A stretch of 64,000 nucleotides of DNA from Parasphingopyxis sp. (GCF_028279465.1 NZ_JANQNS010000015.1:558001-622000), one strand, 5' to 3'; shown: positions 1-9,097, counted from the first letter of the stretch. Notes: a model not told the origin generated them from the letters alone. Numbers and translations: made by a program.

Positions 1-272
1 GGCATGGCGGCGCTTTCGATCGCCGCGCGGATCAATATGCGATCCGGGCCTTGAACCGTTTCGACCGTAGCCGGTTTGCGGCGCGCGACGATGAGCGCGA
101 TGCCGAATGCCGAAACGAAGAGCGTGGCAAAACCGGCGGCGAAGAACGGGCTTTCGAGCAGGAACATCAACAACGCCGCGGATGCGAGCCCCGCTATCGC
201 AACGAAGGCGAGCAATGCCCGGTCGGCCAAGCGGCTGGCTGTATGTCCGGTTGGCGCGGCCTTGCTCGCCAT
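1..272 (-). CDS. N-terminus of a membrane protein, probable CckA-like sensor histidine kinase (partial)
   Basis: Only the first 90 codons are present; the gene runs off the left edge. The ATG at 272 overlaps the TGA of the DUF2062 gene (TGATG), so the two are translationally coupled. The protein begins with a short basic/polar stretch, then two hydrophobic segments (about residues 19-40 and 44-64) separated by a few residues, followed by an ARRKP stretch and the start of a soluble part (DRILIRAAIES). Two closely spaced N-terminal helices followed by a cytoplasmic domain fit a CckA-like hybrid kinase, and I recall this neighbourhood (DUF2062-smpB-dapA) for such kinases in sphingomonads. The kinase core is not visible, so the name is inference. 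Confidence 0.45.
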   Translation of the reverse strand, partial: MASKAAPTGHTASRLADRALLAFVAIAGLASAALLMFLLESPFFAAGFATLFVSAFGIALIVARRKPATVETVQGPDRILIRAAIESAAM

Positions 273-826
273 CAGTCTTGCCCGGCCTTCGTGTCGGAAA
301 GATGCCGGCGCTTCCAGCGCCTTGCGACGCGATAGCGCCAGAACCAGTCGGCAATCATATAGGCGATGACGGCGCCGATGACTGCCATGACCAGCAATCC
401 GCCGAGCAGCGCCGGAGCGGCGTCGGTTGCGAACCAGGCCAGCCATTCCGACAATGCGGCGCCGTCGTCGATGAGCGCCTGGATGTGACCACCGTCGGCT
501 TCGAGCCCGAACACCCGGTTGCCGACGAATACCCCGCCGATCAGGATGATCGGGGTCGTGATCGGGTTGCTCGTGAATGTCGTGGCGGCCGCGACCGGAA
601 TATTGGCGCGAAACGGCAGGGCGAGCAGCGCCGCGACGATCATCTGGATGCCGGGCACCATCACCAAAATGCCCACCACCATGCCGAGCGCAGCGCCGCG
701 CGGCACGGATCGGCGGTTAAAGCGCCACAAATAGCTGTGCATGATGCGGTTGGCGAAAGGCCGAATGAAGCGGTTTTTCGCCAGCTCCTCGCGGCTCGGC
801 GAATGTTTGCGGATCCACCGCATCAT
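272..826 (-). CDS. DUF2062 domain membrane protein
   Basis: Protein of 184 residues of the DUF2062 family, whose function is unknown. The start is taken at the ATG ATG pair at 826/823, because a longer reading frame to 922 would lie inside smpB and lacks family similarity. The N-terminus MMRWIRKHSPSREELAKNR and the glycine-rich membrane part (RGAALGMVVGILVMVPG, then FTSNPITTPII) are characteristic of the family. Three to four hydrophobic segments are visible, the last near the C-terminus before a basic tail. It sits 22 bp after smpB and overlaps the following kinase gene, so it belongs to the dapA-smpB transcript. Confidence 0.85.
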   Translation of the reverse strand: MMRWIRKHSPSREELAKNRFIRPFANRIMHSYLWRFNRRSVPRGAALGMVVGILVMVPGIQMIVAALLALPFRANIPVAAATTFTSNPITTPIILIGGVFVGNRVFGLEADGGHIQALIDDGAALSEWLAWFATDAAPALLGGLLVMAVIGAVIAYMIADWFWRYRVARRWKRRHLSDTKAGQD

Positions 827-848
827 CGGGCCAGGTTCGCGCCGGGAT

Positions 849-1331
849 TCAGCCACGATCGCGTAGCAGGCGGCCCTGTTCCCTCTTCCAGTCGCGCGCC
901 TTTTCGGTCGCGCGCTTGTCATGCTGTTTCTTGCCCTTGGCGAGCGCCAGTTCGACCTTCGCCTTGCCTTTGGAATTGAAATAGACGGAGAGCGGCACGA
1001 GCGTCATGCCCTTGCGCTCGACCGCGCCGCGCATCTTGTTGATCTCGCGGGCGTGCAGCAGCAATTTCCGCGGGCGCTTGGCCTCATGGTTGAAGCGGTT
1101 GCCATGGCTGAATTCGGGAATATTGGCGTTGATCAACCAAACTTCGCCGTCCTGAACATCCGCATAGCTTTCGGCGATGGTGCCCTCGCCGAACCGCAGC
1201 GATTTCACCTCTGTTCCGGTAAGTGCGATTCCCGCCTCAAACTTCTCGTCGATCGCATAGTCGTACCGCGCGCGCCGGTTCTCGGCGACGGTCTTCACTT
1301 TGTCGAAGGTGGCGGTTTGCGGGCGGGCCAT
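849..1331 (-). CDS. smpB: SsrA-binding protein SmpB
   Basis: 160-residue SmpB, which binds tmRNA and delivers it to stalled ribosomes for trans-translation. The sequence shows the family pattern: [19 protein letters not shown] near the start, the TGTEVKSLR motif, the [25 protein letters not shown] core, and the basic C-terminal tail rich in Lys and Arg ([20 protein letters not shown]), which in the family folds in the ribosomal mRNA channel. The length is normal. It starts 4 bp after the dapA stop codon, so it is almost certainly cotranscribed with dapA. The tmRNA gene ssrA is not in the window. Confidence 0.97.
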   Translation of the reverse strand: MARPQTATFDKVKTVAENRRARYDYAIDEKFEAGIALTGTEVKSLRFGEGTIAESYADVQDGEVWLINANIPEFSHGNRFNHEAKRPRKLLLHAREINKMRGAVERKGMTLVPLSVYFNSKGKAKVELALAKGKKQHDKRATEKARDWKREQGRLLRDRG

Positions 1332-1335
1332 GGAA

Positions 1336-2217
1336 TCAGTCTTCTACCACTCCGGCATGACGGAGGGCTGAATCGACGGCCGCTTGCGCGGCTTCGGACG
1401 GCCATGTCATCGGCAGCCGCAGTTCGCCGGGAAATCCGGATCGCACTTTGGTCAGGGCGTACTTGGCCGGACCGGGCGATGCGTCGGCGAACATGGCGTC
1501 GTGCAGCGGATAGAGCCGGTCATTGAGCGCCAGCGCCTCTTTGGCATCGCGGCGGGCCCAGGCGGCCTGGAACTCCGCGCAAAGCCGCGGCGCGACATTG
1601 GCTGTCACCGAAATGCATCCCACGCCGCCCATCGCCAGATAGCCGAGCGTCAGATAGTCGTTGCCCGAAAGCTGGCAGAAATCTTCGCCGCACGCCGCAC
1701 GCTGTGCGCTGACTCGATCCATATCGGCGGTCGCGTCCTTAACGCCGATTATCGATGGGAACTTGCGCAGCCGCTGCATCGTGTCGACGGCGATGTCCGA
1801 AACGGTGCGGCCCGGCACGTTATACAGCACGATCGGTAGATCGCAGGCCGAGACGATCGCCTCGAAATGCCGGTAGATGCCTTCCTGGTTGGGCTTATTG
1901 TAATAGGGCGGCACCACGAGACCGGCCGTGGCGCCCAGTTCCTGGGCCTTCGTGATATTCTTGATCGCCGATTGCGTGTCGTTCGATCCGCAGCCAGCGA
2001 TGACCGGCACGCGTCCGGCCGCCTGATCGACGCACACGCGCACGACTTCGAAATGTTCGTCGAACGCCAGAGTGGCCGCTTCGCCGGTCGTTCCGCAGGG
2101 AACCAGTGCGCTGCTGCCTTCTTCGATCTGCCAGTCTATGAAACTTCTATAAGCCGTTTCGTCGAACGATCCGTCGCGAAACGGTGTCACCAGAGCCGGA
2201 ATCGACCCGCTGAACAT
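1336..2217 (-). CDS. dapA: 4-hydroxy-tetrahydrodipicolinate synthase
   Basis: 293-residue DapA, a class I aldolase that condenses pyruvate with aspartate semialdehyde, the first committed step of lysine and meso-diaminopimelate synthesis. Visible motifs are [11 protein letters not shown] near residue 40, [18 protein letters not shown] (tyrosine of the catalytic triad) and [10 protein letters not shown] (Schiff-base lysine). The start chosen is [13 protein letters not shown], which has AAGGAG seven bases upstream; the 12-residue longer frame has no ribosome-binding site. It is the first gene of a minus-strand run with smpB and DUF2062, divergent from the lytic transglycosylase gene. Confidence 0.96.
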   Translation of the reverse strand: MFSGSIPALVTPFRDGSFDETAYRSFIDWQIEEGSSALVPCGTTGEAATLAFDEHFEVVRVCVDQAAGRVPVIAGCGSNDTQSAIKNITKAQELGATAGLVVPPYYNKPNQEGIYRHFEAIVSACDLPIVLYNVPGRTVSDIAVDTMQRLRKFPSIIGVKDATADMDRVSAQRAACGEDFCQLSGNDYLTLGYLAMGGVGCISVTANVAPRLCAEFQAAWARRDAKEALALNDRLYPLHDAMFADASPGPAKYALTKVRSGFPGELRLPMTWPSEAAQAAVDSALRHAGVVED

Positions 2218-2309
2218 ATATTTCTCCTTCACCTCCACATGTTTGCACGGCATATCGGCTGCAAATCACCGGGGTTCATTCACCGCCAGATAAGGATTGT
2301 GCGCGCACG
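2218..2309. promoter_or_regulatory. Divergent promoter region dapA / slt
   Basis: 92 bp between two divergent starts. It must carry the promoters for both directions. No convincing -35/-10 pair or operator is recognisable; only the AAGGAG ribosome-binding site of dapA is clear. Confidence 0.4.
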
Positions 2310-4325
2310 ATGTCCAGCATGATAAAAAAGACCGTTGCAATCATGGCGCTAGGCGCCGCTTCGCTGATCGGCGCTGCCACCGCATCCGCGCAATCGCTGA
2401 CCTCCGAACAACGCGCCTGGTATGCGAGCCGGCTCGGAGTCTCGGGCGCCGGGTCCGTCGGATCGGTACCGCAAGCCCATCCGATCGGTGAGGCGATCCT
2501 GCGCTGGAACCGGCTGCAGCAGAGCGACGCCCTGCCCTTCAACGATTATGCGAGCTTCCTCGTATCCTATCCGGGCTGGCCGAGCGAGATGCGTATGCGG
2601 CGCATTGCCGAGAACCAGATCCCGGCGACAGGCACCTCGCCCCGCTCTCTCGTCGCCTTTTTCGAACGGTTCGAGCCGGTGACCGCCTCGGGCGCGCTGC
2701 GCTACGCCGAGGCCTTGGCATCGCTGGGTCGCAATGATGAAGCGACGCGTTATGCGCGGGAAGCCTGGCTGCTCGGTTCGTTCAACCGAGCCTCTGCAGC
2801 TGCCGATGAGGGCGTCGTCCTGTCGCGCTTCGCTGGCGCGCTTTCGGCCGAAGATCACGATCAGCGTTTCGATTATCTGCTGTGGCAGGACGATGTTTCG
2901 GCGGCGGGGCGTGTGCTATCGCTGACCTCGGCTTCGCGGCGTGACGCGCATTCGGCGCGTTTGCGGCTGGCGACGGGCGCGGGTGCGGAGGCTGGGCAAT
3001 CGGCGCTCGGCGATGCGGGCTATGTCGCCGAACGCGCGATGTGGCTGCGCAACAATGGCCGGTCGCTCGAAGCGCGCCGCCTGCTCGCCAACCGGCCGAC
3101 CCTGCAATACCGGCCGACCGATGCCGAAGAATGGTATGAAGTGTTGCTCCTCAACGCCCGGGCAGCGGCGAACGACCGGCAATGGTCGACGGCCTATGCC
3201 ATTGCGAGCAAGGTCGACGATGCATTTGCGCCGGGCACCGATATCAGCGGCGAATCGCTGGGTGTCCGCGACGACTATACGAGCCTGACATGGCTCGCGG
3301 GCACGACCGCGCTGTGGCAGCAGAACCGGCCGGCCGAAGCGATCGGTATGTTCGAACGCTATGGCCGCGCCGCGCGGACGCCGCAGACACGCACCAAGGG
3401 GCTCTATTGGGCCGGTCGGGCCGCCGAAGCAGCGGGTCAGCGCGATCGCGCAACGTCGCTCTATGAGGAAGCCGCCGTCTATTACGATTATTTCTACGGA
3501 CAGCTCGCGACCGAGCGGCTGGGCCGCGAATTGCGGATACCCGTCTCGGCGCAGGACTATGCCGCATTGGCACGCCAGAGCCGTTTCGCCGACAGCCAGC
3601 TTGTCGCTGCGATCCGGATGCTCGGCGAACTCGGCGCCTGGAATACGCAAAGCCGGTTCTTGCGGGAGCTCGCGCAGCAGGTCGAATCCGATGCCGATCA
3701 TCATTTCGCCGCGCAACTGTCGAACCAGATCGGCCGCCAGGACCTGGCCGTGATGACGCATCGCAGCGCCCGGGTGAACGGTTTCGATGCGAGCGCCTAT
3801 GGCTATCCAACCGTGCCGATGCCGGCGAGCGCCCGGCGCTTCTTTACGCCCGTCCATGCGATCGCGCGGCAGGAAAGCCAGTTCGATCCGCGCGCGGTCA
3901 GCCATGCGGGCGCGCGGGGCCTGATGCAGTTCATGCCGGGCACGGCACGCGAAGTGTCGCGCTGGATCGGGCGCAGCTACAACCGCTCGGCGCTGACGCG
4001 CGATACCCAATATTCGATCCTGCTCGGCCGGGCCTATTATGAGCATCTGCTCGAGCGTTGGGGCAATCATGTGCTGGCCGCGGCGAGCTATAATGCGGGG
4101 CCCGGCAACGCCAATCGCTGGATCCGCGCCAATGGCGATCCGCGTCTTTCGAGCGTCGATATCGTGCGCTGGATCGAGGAAATCCCGATCTTTGAGACGA
4201 AGAATTATGTCCAGCGTGTCCTCGAAAACGCCGTGATGTACGATCTGCTGCACCCGGACCGCGCCTTCATGCCGCGCACCAATATGCCGCTCTCGCGCTA
4301 TCTGGGTAAATCGACGCCGGGCTGA
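2310..4325 (+). CDS. slt: Soluble lytic murein transglycosylase
   Basis: 671-residue periplasmic lytic transglycosylase, which cleaves peptidoglycan between MurNAc and GlcNAc to leave 1,6-anhydro ends. It has a Sec signal peptide (lysines, hydrophobic core, cleavage near TASAQ), a long alpha-helical region of about 480 residues that matches the superhelical part of Slt70-like enzymes, and a C-terminal SLT domain. The catalytic glutamate is in IARQESQFDP (about residue 522), followed by ARGLMQFMPGTA and the YNAGPGNANRW motif. The length is normal for the family. The greB start codon overlaps its TGA, so the two are coupled. Confidence 0.95.
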   Translation: MSSMIKKTVAIMALGAASLIGAATASAQSLTSEQRAWYASRLGVSGAGSVGSVPQAHPIGEAILRWNRLQQSDALPFNDYASFLVSYPGWPSEMRMRRIAENQIPATGTSPRSLVAFFERFEPVTASGALRYAEALASLGRNDEATRYAREAWLLGSFNRASAAADEGVVLSRFAGALSAEDHDQRFDYLLWQDDVSAAGRVLSLTSASRRDAHSARLRLATGAGAEAGQSALGDAGYVAERAMWLRNNGRSLEARRLLANRPTLQYRPTDAEEWYEVLLLNARAAANDRQWSTAYAIASKVDDAFAPGTDISGESLGVRDDYTSLTWLAGTTALWQQNRPAEAIGMFERYGRAARTPQTRTKGLYWAGRAAEAAGQRDRATSLYEEAAVYYDYFYGQLATERLGRELRIPVSAQDYAALARQSRFADSQLVAAIRMLGELGAWNTQSRFLRELAQQVESDADHHFAAQLSNQIGRQDLAVMTHRSARVNGFDASAYGYPTVPMPASARRFFTPVHAIARQESQFDPRAVSHAGARGLMQFMPGTAREVSRWIGRSYNRSALTRDTQYSILLGRAYYEHLLERWGNHVLAAASYNAGPGNANRWIRANGDPRLSSVDIVRWIEEIPIFETKNYVQRVLENAVMYDLLHPDRAFMPRTNMPLSRYLGKSTPG

Positions 4326-4810
4326 TGGCCGATCGGGTCAACTACATCACCCCGGATGGATATGCGGCTCTGAAGGCGGAATATGAGACGCTGTTCCGCG
4401 AGGAACGCCCAGCCCTGGTCGAGACGATCAGCTGGGCGGCGGGCAATGGCGATCGCAGCGAGAATGGCGATTACATCTACGGCCGCAAGAAACTGCGCGA
4501 GATTGACCGGCGGCTGAACTTTCTGTCGCGTCGGATGAAGGCGGCACAGATCGTCGATCCGGCCGAGCAGCCCGATAAGGATCGCATCTATTTCGGCGCT
4601 ACAGTGACCATGGTGGACGAAGAGGATCGTGAGCGCATCGTCACGCTCGTCGGTGAAGACGAGGCCGAAGCGTCGGCCGGGCGCATCAGCTGGATTTCGC
4701 CGCTCGCCAATGCGCTCAAGCGCGCGGCCGTCGGGGATTGCCGGACCGTCCGCTTACCGGCCGGCCCCAAAGACTATGAGATCGTCGATATCCGCTATCC
4801 GGAGGCCTAG
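4325..4810 (+). CDS. greB: Transcription elongation factor GreB
   Basis: 161-residue Gre factor, which rescues backtracked RNA polymerase by stimulating its intrinsic RNA cleavage. The N-terminal coiled coil carries the acidic tip (GDRSENGDYIYG), and the YGRKKLREIDRRL helix is typical of GreB rather than GreA. The C-terminal FKBP-like domain contains the SPLANALKRAAVGD motif, which aligns with the SPIGRALLGK pattern of the family. The ATG shares one base with the slt stop codon. Its stop codon overlaps the stop of the convergent lipoprotein gene through a shared CTAG. Confidence 0.93.
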   Translation: MADRVNYITPDGYAALKAEYETLFREERPALVETISWAAGNGDRSENGDYIYGRKKLREIDRRLNFLSRRMKAAQIVDPAEQPDKDRIYFGATVTMVDEEDRERIVTLVGEDEAEASAGRISWISPLANALKRAAVGDCRTVRLPAGPKDYEIVDIRYPEA

Positions 4811-5223
4811 TAGCGCCGCGTTCCGTAGCGATTGCGCGTATGAACGAGCGCGGTGCGGATTTCCGCGTCGGTCAGGCGATAGTTACGGTCCGTATCGGCC
4901 CAGCGCCGGAAGAAGATATTGGCGCTTTCCGCCTCCGCATTGCCGATCTCGCCATTCGGACCCAGCGCATAATGATCGATCACGAATTGCTGCCCTTCGC
5001 GCGTGCCGGAGAGCCAGGGATCGAGATTATCCGCGCCGCTCCCGCGAAACGGATTGGGCAGCCGCTCGGCATAGCGATGCTGGCCGTGATAGCCGTTTCC
5101 GCCCCGATAATCGTTGGCATAATAGCCCGAGCCATAGCCGCGGTCATAATAGCCGTCATGGGCGCAACCCGCCGTCAGGGCTGCCGTTCCGGCCGTCACC
5201 GCCAATATCCGCAAGAGCTTCAT
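4807..5223 (-). CDS. Lipoprotein with an EF-hand-like loop
   Basis: 138-residue protein with an N-terminal signal peptide and lipobox (LTAGC, Cys about residue 20), then a Gly/Tyr/Asp-rich linker (repeated YGSGYY/YRGGNGYHG), so it should be anchored in the envelope. Near the C-terminus it has DTDRNYRLTDAE, with Asp/Asp/Asn at loop positions 1, 3 and 5 and Glu at 12, the spacing of a calcium-binding EF-hand loop, followed by a helix (IRTALVHTRNRYG). No named family is recognised. It is convergent with greB and shares a 4-bp stop-codon overlap with it. Calcium binding is an inference from the loop pattern. Confidence 0.75.
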   Translation of the reverse strand: MKLLRILAVTAGTAALTAGCAHDGYYDRGYGSGYYANDYRGGNGYHGQHRYAERLPNPFRGSGADNLDPWLSGTREGQQFVIDHYALGPNGEIGNAEAESANIFFRRWADTDRNYRLTDAEIRTALVHTRNRYGTRRY

Positions 5224-5284
5224 CGCCTATTCTCCTCTGCTCCGATATCGCACAGGAAAAGCGGGCTTCGCAAATTTCGTTAAT

Positions 5285-6070
5285 CTAGTCTTTGGGCGCT
5301 GTCCCCAAATGGGACGCCGCAAGGTCGGCGATCTTCGGATCGGCCTCGGGCGGCTCCATCGAGACCTGTTCTTCCAGCCGGTCCGCGATATGGCGCATCG
5401 CCGCGATGCGGGCGGATTTCTTGTTGTTGCCGTCGATGACGGTCCAGGGCGCCCAGCGCGTATCGGTGCGCGCGAACATGTCATCGATAGCGGCCAGATA
5501 TTCGTTGCGCATCGCACGGTTCCGGAAATCGTCTTCGGTCAGCTTCCAGCGCTTCCAGGGGTTATTGAGCCGTTTTCGGAAACGTTCGTCCTGTTCTTCC
5601 TGCGTCACATGCATGAAGAGCTTGATGATCGGCGTGCCGCTGTCCTTTTGCTGCGCTTCGAACTCGTTGATTTCGTCATAGCCGCGCCGCCATTCGGTTT
5701 CCGAACAATAGCCCTCGACGCGCTCCACGAGCACGCGGCCATACCAGGTGCGGTCAAAAATATTGATCTCGCGGTTGCCCGGCAGCTTGTTCCAGAAACG
5801 CCAGAGAAAGTGCCGCGCCTTGGCTTCGGGAGTCGGCGCACCGATCGGCCAAACCTCGAAAAAGCGCGGGTCCCACCGGCCCGTAAGCCGCCGGATCGTA
5901 CCGCCCTTGCCGGACGCGTCCCAGCCTTCGATGGCGATAACAGCGCGCTTGCCATTGGCGATATAGGCGGCCTGGATTTGGGCGAGCTCTTCCTGCAGCT
6001 TCGCCAGCGTCTCGTCATAGTCGCCGTCGAATTTGGCGCCTTTTTCGTACTCGGAAAGATCAATGCTCAT
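5285..6070 (-). CDS. ppk2: Polyphosphate kinase 2 family protein
   Basis: 261-residue PPK2-family enzyme, which transfers phosphate between polyphosphate and nucleotides. It has the P-loop EGWDASGKGG near residue 48, the RHFLWRFWNKLPG segment, the Walker B/lid motif FDRTWYGRVLVERVEG, and the conserved KLFMHVTQEEQDERFRKR and WAPWTVIDGN segments of one-domain PPK2 proteins. Substrate preference (ADP, GDP or AMP; class I, II or III) cannot be fixed from reading alone. It stands apart from the ppk1-ppx operon elsewhere in the window and is flanked upstream by the degenerate region at 6071-6404. Confidence 0.93.
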   Translation of the reverse strand: MSIDLSEYEKGAKFDGDYDETLAKLQEELAQIQAAYIANGKRAVIAIEGWDASGKGGTIRRLTGRWDPRFFEVWPIGAPTPEAKARHFLWRFWNKLPGNREINIFDRTWYGRVLVERVEGYCSETEWRRGYDEINEFEAQQKDSGTPIIKLFMHVTQEEQDERFRKRLNNPWKRWKLTEDDFRNRAMRNEYLAAIDDMFARTDTRWAPWTVIDGNNKKSARIAAMRHIADRLEEQVSMEPPEADPKIADLAASHLGTAPKD

Positions 6071-6091
6071 GACGGCTCCCTCAGGCCGTAA

Positions 6092-6114
6092 CCCCAGCCT
6101 TCGCTGGAATGACG
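6092..6114. repeat. Short intergenic palindrome of the CCAGCGAAGGCTGGAATGACG type
   Basis: CCAGC-CTTC-GCTGG forms a small hairpin and is followed by AATGACG. In the opposite orientation it reads as a GTCATTCCAGCGAAGGCTGG unit, a wording seen in dispersed palindromic repeats of many alphaproteobacteria. It resembles one arm of a longer repeat and lies just upstream of ppk2. Confidence 0.5.
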
Positions 6115-6121
6115 GTTTCTT

Positions 6122-6238
6122 TCAGCGTGCCATTTGATTGCCCGCAATAAAAGCTACAATTCGTTCCGGATTCTGCATTGGCATAAAATGGGTCAAGTTC
6201 GGGTAAATAGGCGTCGCGGGCATTGGCGAGACAGGTGG
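6122..6238 (-). pseudogene. C-terminal remnant of an alpha/beta-hydrolase-like gene
   Basis: Read on the minus strand, one frame gives 38 codons ending in TGA: a proline-rich lead, then PNLTHFMPMQNPERIVAFI and GNQMAR. The HFMPMQNPERIVAFI stretch is what one expects at the C-terminus of an alpha/beta hydrolase (catalytic His followed by a helix beginning P-E). An in-frame TAG precedes it, no start codon or body of the gene is found, and other upstream frames are broken. The remnant suggests a decayed gene between ppk2 and the membrane protein gene at 6405. The family assignment rests on a short stretch only. Confidence 0.4.
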
Positions 6239-6404
6239 CTATGGCGTGAAATCGGCCCTGCTTCGCCTGCTATTCTGCGATGCGAGCAAGATCGCTACTG
6301 ACTGCGCGATGCGTTCGACGCACAGATAGGGGTCGCCCCGATTCAACAGGCAAAGACGCCAAACTCTGGCTTCGGTTCAAAAACCGCGTTCCAGCCGAGA
6401 GCCT
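6239..6404. other. Gene-free, probably degenerate sequence
   Basis: Continuation of the 334-bp gap between ppk2 and the next gene. All frames are interrupted, and no RNA gene, terminator or clear promoter is seen. It may hold further decayed coding sequence of the remnant at 6122-6238, but no family can be read. Confidence 0.4.
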
Positions 6405-7244
6405 CTAGGCACAAAAGAAAATCGAAACAGATCTAGGCGATCTCGATCGATTTCTTTGAATCGTCACAGGAATCTGACTGCTTCTGAAACGGGTTGCGAT
6501 CAGTGCGGCAAACTCATTTTCATTCGCGTCACCTCTATCCGACCGAATTGCATCGTAAGGACGCGATATATTTGTGCCAGAAAGCCGCCGTTCAGTTTGC
6601 GCGTCGATTGATCTAATAGAAAAACTGCCGACGCGATAGGCTCCGACGATCTCATCATTCAGCGACTGCAGTATTCGACCAGCATTTTCGGCGACCCTTC
6701 TATTTCTATCAGAATTATCGCCTGTGCACCAAAAAATCTGAAAAGATTTTGCAGGGGTCGAAAGCCTTCGAGCGAGTTCTTCTTGCATAACTTCAATAGC
6801 TGCGCGTTCCGCGATATTGTTCGCTTCAGATTCAACATCTGGATCGTCAGTTTCTTCTTCGATCATTGACGAAAGCGCACGTTTTATTTTGGGATCTTGG
6901 ATACTGGAGATGAGTGGCAACAGAGTCCGTTGCTGTCGAGTATCCTCGTCGACGATGCTCTCGAAGACTAACTTGGTGATCTCGACTCCATAGTCTTGTT
7001 GTAGTCGCTCACGATCCAAGTTCAATCGCGCGCTCTCGGCGGCCTGCTGCGCCGCTGCGGATGCCTGTTCGGCTTCTTGGCGAGCTCGCTCTGCTGTTTG
7101 ATTTCCTAGAAATGCAAAGATGGCCGCAAGTCCGGACACAATAATCGACGCGGGCATGAACCAGCGATCTGTAAAGCGCTGCAAGAATGATTTCTTCTCT
7201 GCCGACTTAAATTTGCAAAATGCTTCCTCGTTTTCTTCACTCAT
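6405..7244 (-). CDS. Hypothetical membrane-anchored coiled-coil protein
   Basis: 279 residues, no family recognised. A cytoplasmic N-terminus is followed by a single hydrophobic segment (MPASIIVSGLAAIFAFLG, about residues 31-48), then an Ala/Glu/Gln-rich coiled coil (about 50-85) and a soluble region with an acidic stretch (EEETDDPDVESE). The C-terminal 100 residues (IFWCTGDNSDRNRR, AYRVGSFSIRSID, ending SVSIFFCA) look like a small alpha/beta domain ending in a buried strand. Base composition is visibly richer in A and T than the neighbours and codon use differs, which suggests acquisition by transfer. It lies alone between a degenerate region and aspS. Confidence 0.7.
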   Translation of the reverse strand: MSEENEEAFCKFKSAEKKSFLQRFTDRWFMPASIIVSGLAAIFAFLGNQTAERARQEAEQASAAAQQAAESARLNLDRERLQQDYGVEITKLVFESIVDEDTRQQRTLLPLISSIQDPKIKRALSSMIEEETDDPDVESEANNIAERAAIEVMQEELARRLSTPAKSFQIFWCTGDNSDRNRRVAENAGRILQSLNDEIVGAYRVGSFSIRSIDAQTERRLSGTNISRPYDAIRSDRGDANENEFAALIATRFRSSQIPVTIQRNRSRSPRSVSIFFCA

Positions 7245-7303
7245 AATTGCGCCCCACCAATCAAAGTGACAACGTCGTATAAGAGCGGAGGAAAGTCTAC
7301 AGC

Positions 7304-9097
7304 CTATTCCTTCGGCGGCTCTACAATCCTGATGTTAAGCTCGCGTAGTTGGCGCTGGTTAACGTCAGACGGCGCGCCCATCATCAAATCTTCGGCCTTC
7401 TGGTTCATCGGGAACAGCACTACCTCCCGCAGATTGGGCTCGCCGGCGAGCAGCATCACGATGCGGTCGATGCCTGGCGCAGACCCGCCATGCGGCGGCG
7501 CGCCATATTTGAAGGCGTTGATCATACCCGAGAAATTCTCGTCGACATCGGCCTTTGTGTAGCCCGCGATCTCGAACGCCTTATACATGATGTCCGGCCG
7601 GTGGTTCCGGATCGCGCCGGAGCTCAGCTCTACGCCGTTGCAGACGATGTCATATTGCCAGGCCAGGATATCCAGCGGGTCCTGCGTTTCCAGCGCCTCC
7701 ATCTCGCCTTGCGGCATCGAGAACGGATTGTGGCTGAAATCGATCTTCTGCTGTTCCTCGTCAAACTCGTACATCGGGAAATCGACGATCCAGCAGAATT
7801 TGAAGACGCTTTCGTCGATCAGGCCGAGTTCTTCGCCGAGCTTGGTTCGCGCCCCGCCGGCTAACCTGACGGCATCCGCTTCCTTGCCGGCTGCGAAGAA
7901 GACGCTATCCGCGTCGCCAAGACGCAGCTCTTCGAGCAGCTTGGCGGTTTTCTCTTCGCCATGATTGTTGGCGATCGGGCCCGACGGCGCGCCTTCCTTG
8001 CGGTTGATATAGCCGAGTCCTGCGAAACCTTCGCTGCGCGCCCATTCGTTCATACTGTCGAACCAGCGCCGGCCCTTGTCGCCGGTGTTCGGCGCCGGGA
8101 TCGCCCGGACCACGCCGCCCGAGCCGACGATATTGGCGAACAGGCCGAAATCGGAGCCTTCGAAATGCGAGGACACATCGCAGATTTCGAGTGTGTTTCT
8201 GAGGTCCGGCTTGTCCGAGCCATATTTGAGCATCGCTTCGGCATAGGGAATGCGCACGAAATCCGGATCGACGGTCCGCCCCTTCCCGTCCCAATCGGCG
8301 AATTCCTCAAACACGCCGCGCAGTACCGGTTCGATGGCCTGAAACACATCTTCCTGCGTGACGAAGCTCATCTCGAAATCGAGCTGGTAGAATTCGCCCG
8401 GCGACCGGTCGGCACGCGCGTCCTCGTCGCGGAAACAGGGTGCGATCTGGAAATAGCGGTCGAAACCGGCGACCATGATCAGCTGTTTGAACATCTGCGG
8501 CGCCTGGGGCAGCGCGTAGAATTTGCCCGGATGAATGCGGCTCGGCACCAGATAGTCGCGCGCGCCCTCAGGCGAAGACGCGGTGAGGATCGGCGTCTGG
8601 AACTCGGTGAAACCCTGCTCGATCATGCGTTTTCTGATGGACGCGATCACGTCGGAGCGCAGCAGGATATTCTTGTGCATGCTCTCCCGACGCAGGTCGA
8701 GATAGCGATATGTGAGGCGGATATCCTCGGGATAATCGGCTTCGCCCGCCACCGGCATCGGCAGTTCCTCGGCCGCTGATTGCACGTCCACCGCCTGTGC
8801 GCGGACCTCGATCTCGCCCGTATCGAGCTTCGGATTGATCAGATCGGCCGAACGCGCGACAACCTTGCCGGTCACGGTGATCACCGATTCCGAGCGCAGG
8901 CTTTCAAGCGTTGCAAAGGCCGGGCCATCGACTTCGGTGACGATCTGGGTGATCCCGAAATTGTCGCGCAGATCGACGAAAACGAGATCGCCATGATCGC
9001 GCTTGCGATGGACCCAGCCGGACAGGCGAACCTCTTCGCCGACATTGTGGCTGCGCAGTTCGGAACAATTATGGGTGCGGTAGCTGTGCATAGTCAT
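7304..9097 (-). CDS. aspS: Aspartyl-tRNA synthetase (possibly non-discriminating)
   Basis: About 597-residue bacterial class II AspRS. An N-terminal OB-fold anticodon domain ([10 protein letters not shown]) is followed by class II motif 2 ([20 protein letters not shown]), the GAD insertion and motif 3 ([14 protein letters not shown]). The start at 9097 puts GGAG six bases upstream; the family N-terminus MHSYRTHNC two codons later (9091) is the alternative. The histidine in RRDHG-type sequence is the residue associated with relaxed recognition of tRNA-Asn in Pseudomonas-type AspRS, so this enzyme may charge both tRNAs and rely on GatCAB. That is inference, as neither gatCAB nor asnS is in view. 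Confidence 0.96.
   Translation of the reverse strand: MTMHSYRTHNCSELRSHNVGEEVRLSGWVHRKRDHGDLVFVDLRDNFGITQIVTEVDGPAFATLESLRSESVITVTGKVVARSADLINPKLDTGEIEVRAQAVDVQSAAEELPMPVAGEADYPEDIRLTYRYLDLRRESMHKNILLRSDVIASIRKRMIEQGFTEFQTPILTASSPEGARDYLVPSRIHPGKFYALPQAPQMFKQLIMVAGFDRYFQIAPCFRDEDARADRSPGEFYQLDFEMSFVTQEDVFQAIEPVLRGVFEEFADWDGKGRTVDPDFVRIPYAEAMLKYGSDKPDLRNTLEICDVSSHFEGSDFGLFANIVGSGGVVRAIPAPNTGDKGRRWFDSMNEWARSEGFAGLGYINRKEGAPSGPIANNHGEEKTAKLLEELRLGDADSVFFAAGKEADAVRLAGGARTKLGEELGLIDESVFKFCWIVDFPMYEFDEEQQKIDFSHNPFSMPQGEMEALETQDPLDILAWQYDIVCNGVELSSGAIRNHRPDIMYKAFEIAGYTKADVDENFSGMINAFKYGAPPHGGSAPGIDRIVMLLAGEPNLREVVLFPMNQKAEDLMMGAPSDVNQRQLRELNIRIVEPPKE

Noticed and set aside
2916-4253. 445-residue frame antisense to slt
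   Set aside because: High-GC third-position shadow: Arg/Ala/Gly-rich, no family motif, fully opposite a well-conserved lytic transglycosylase.
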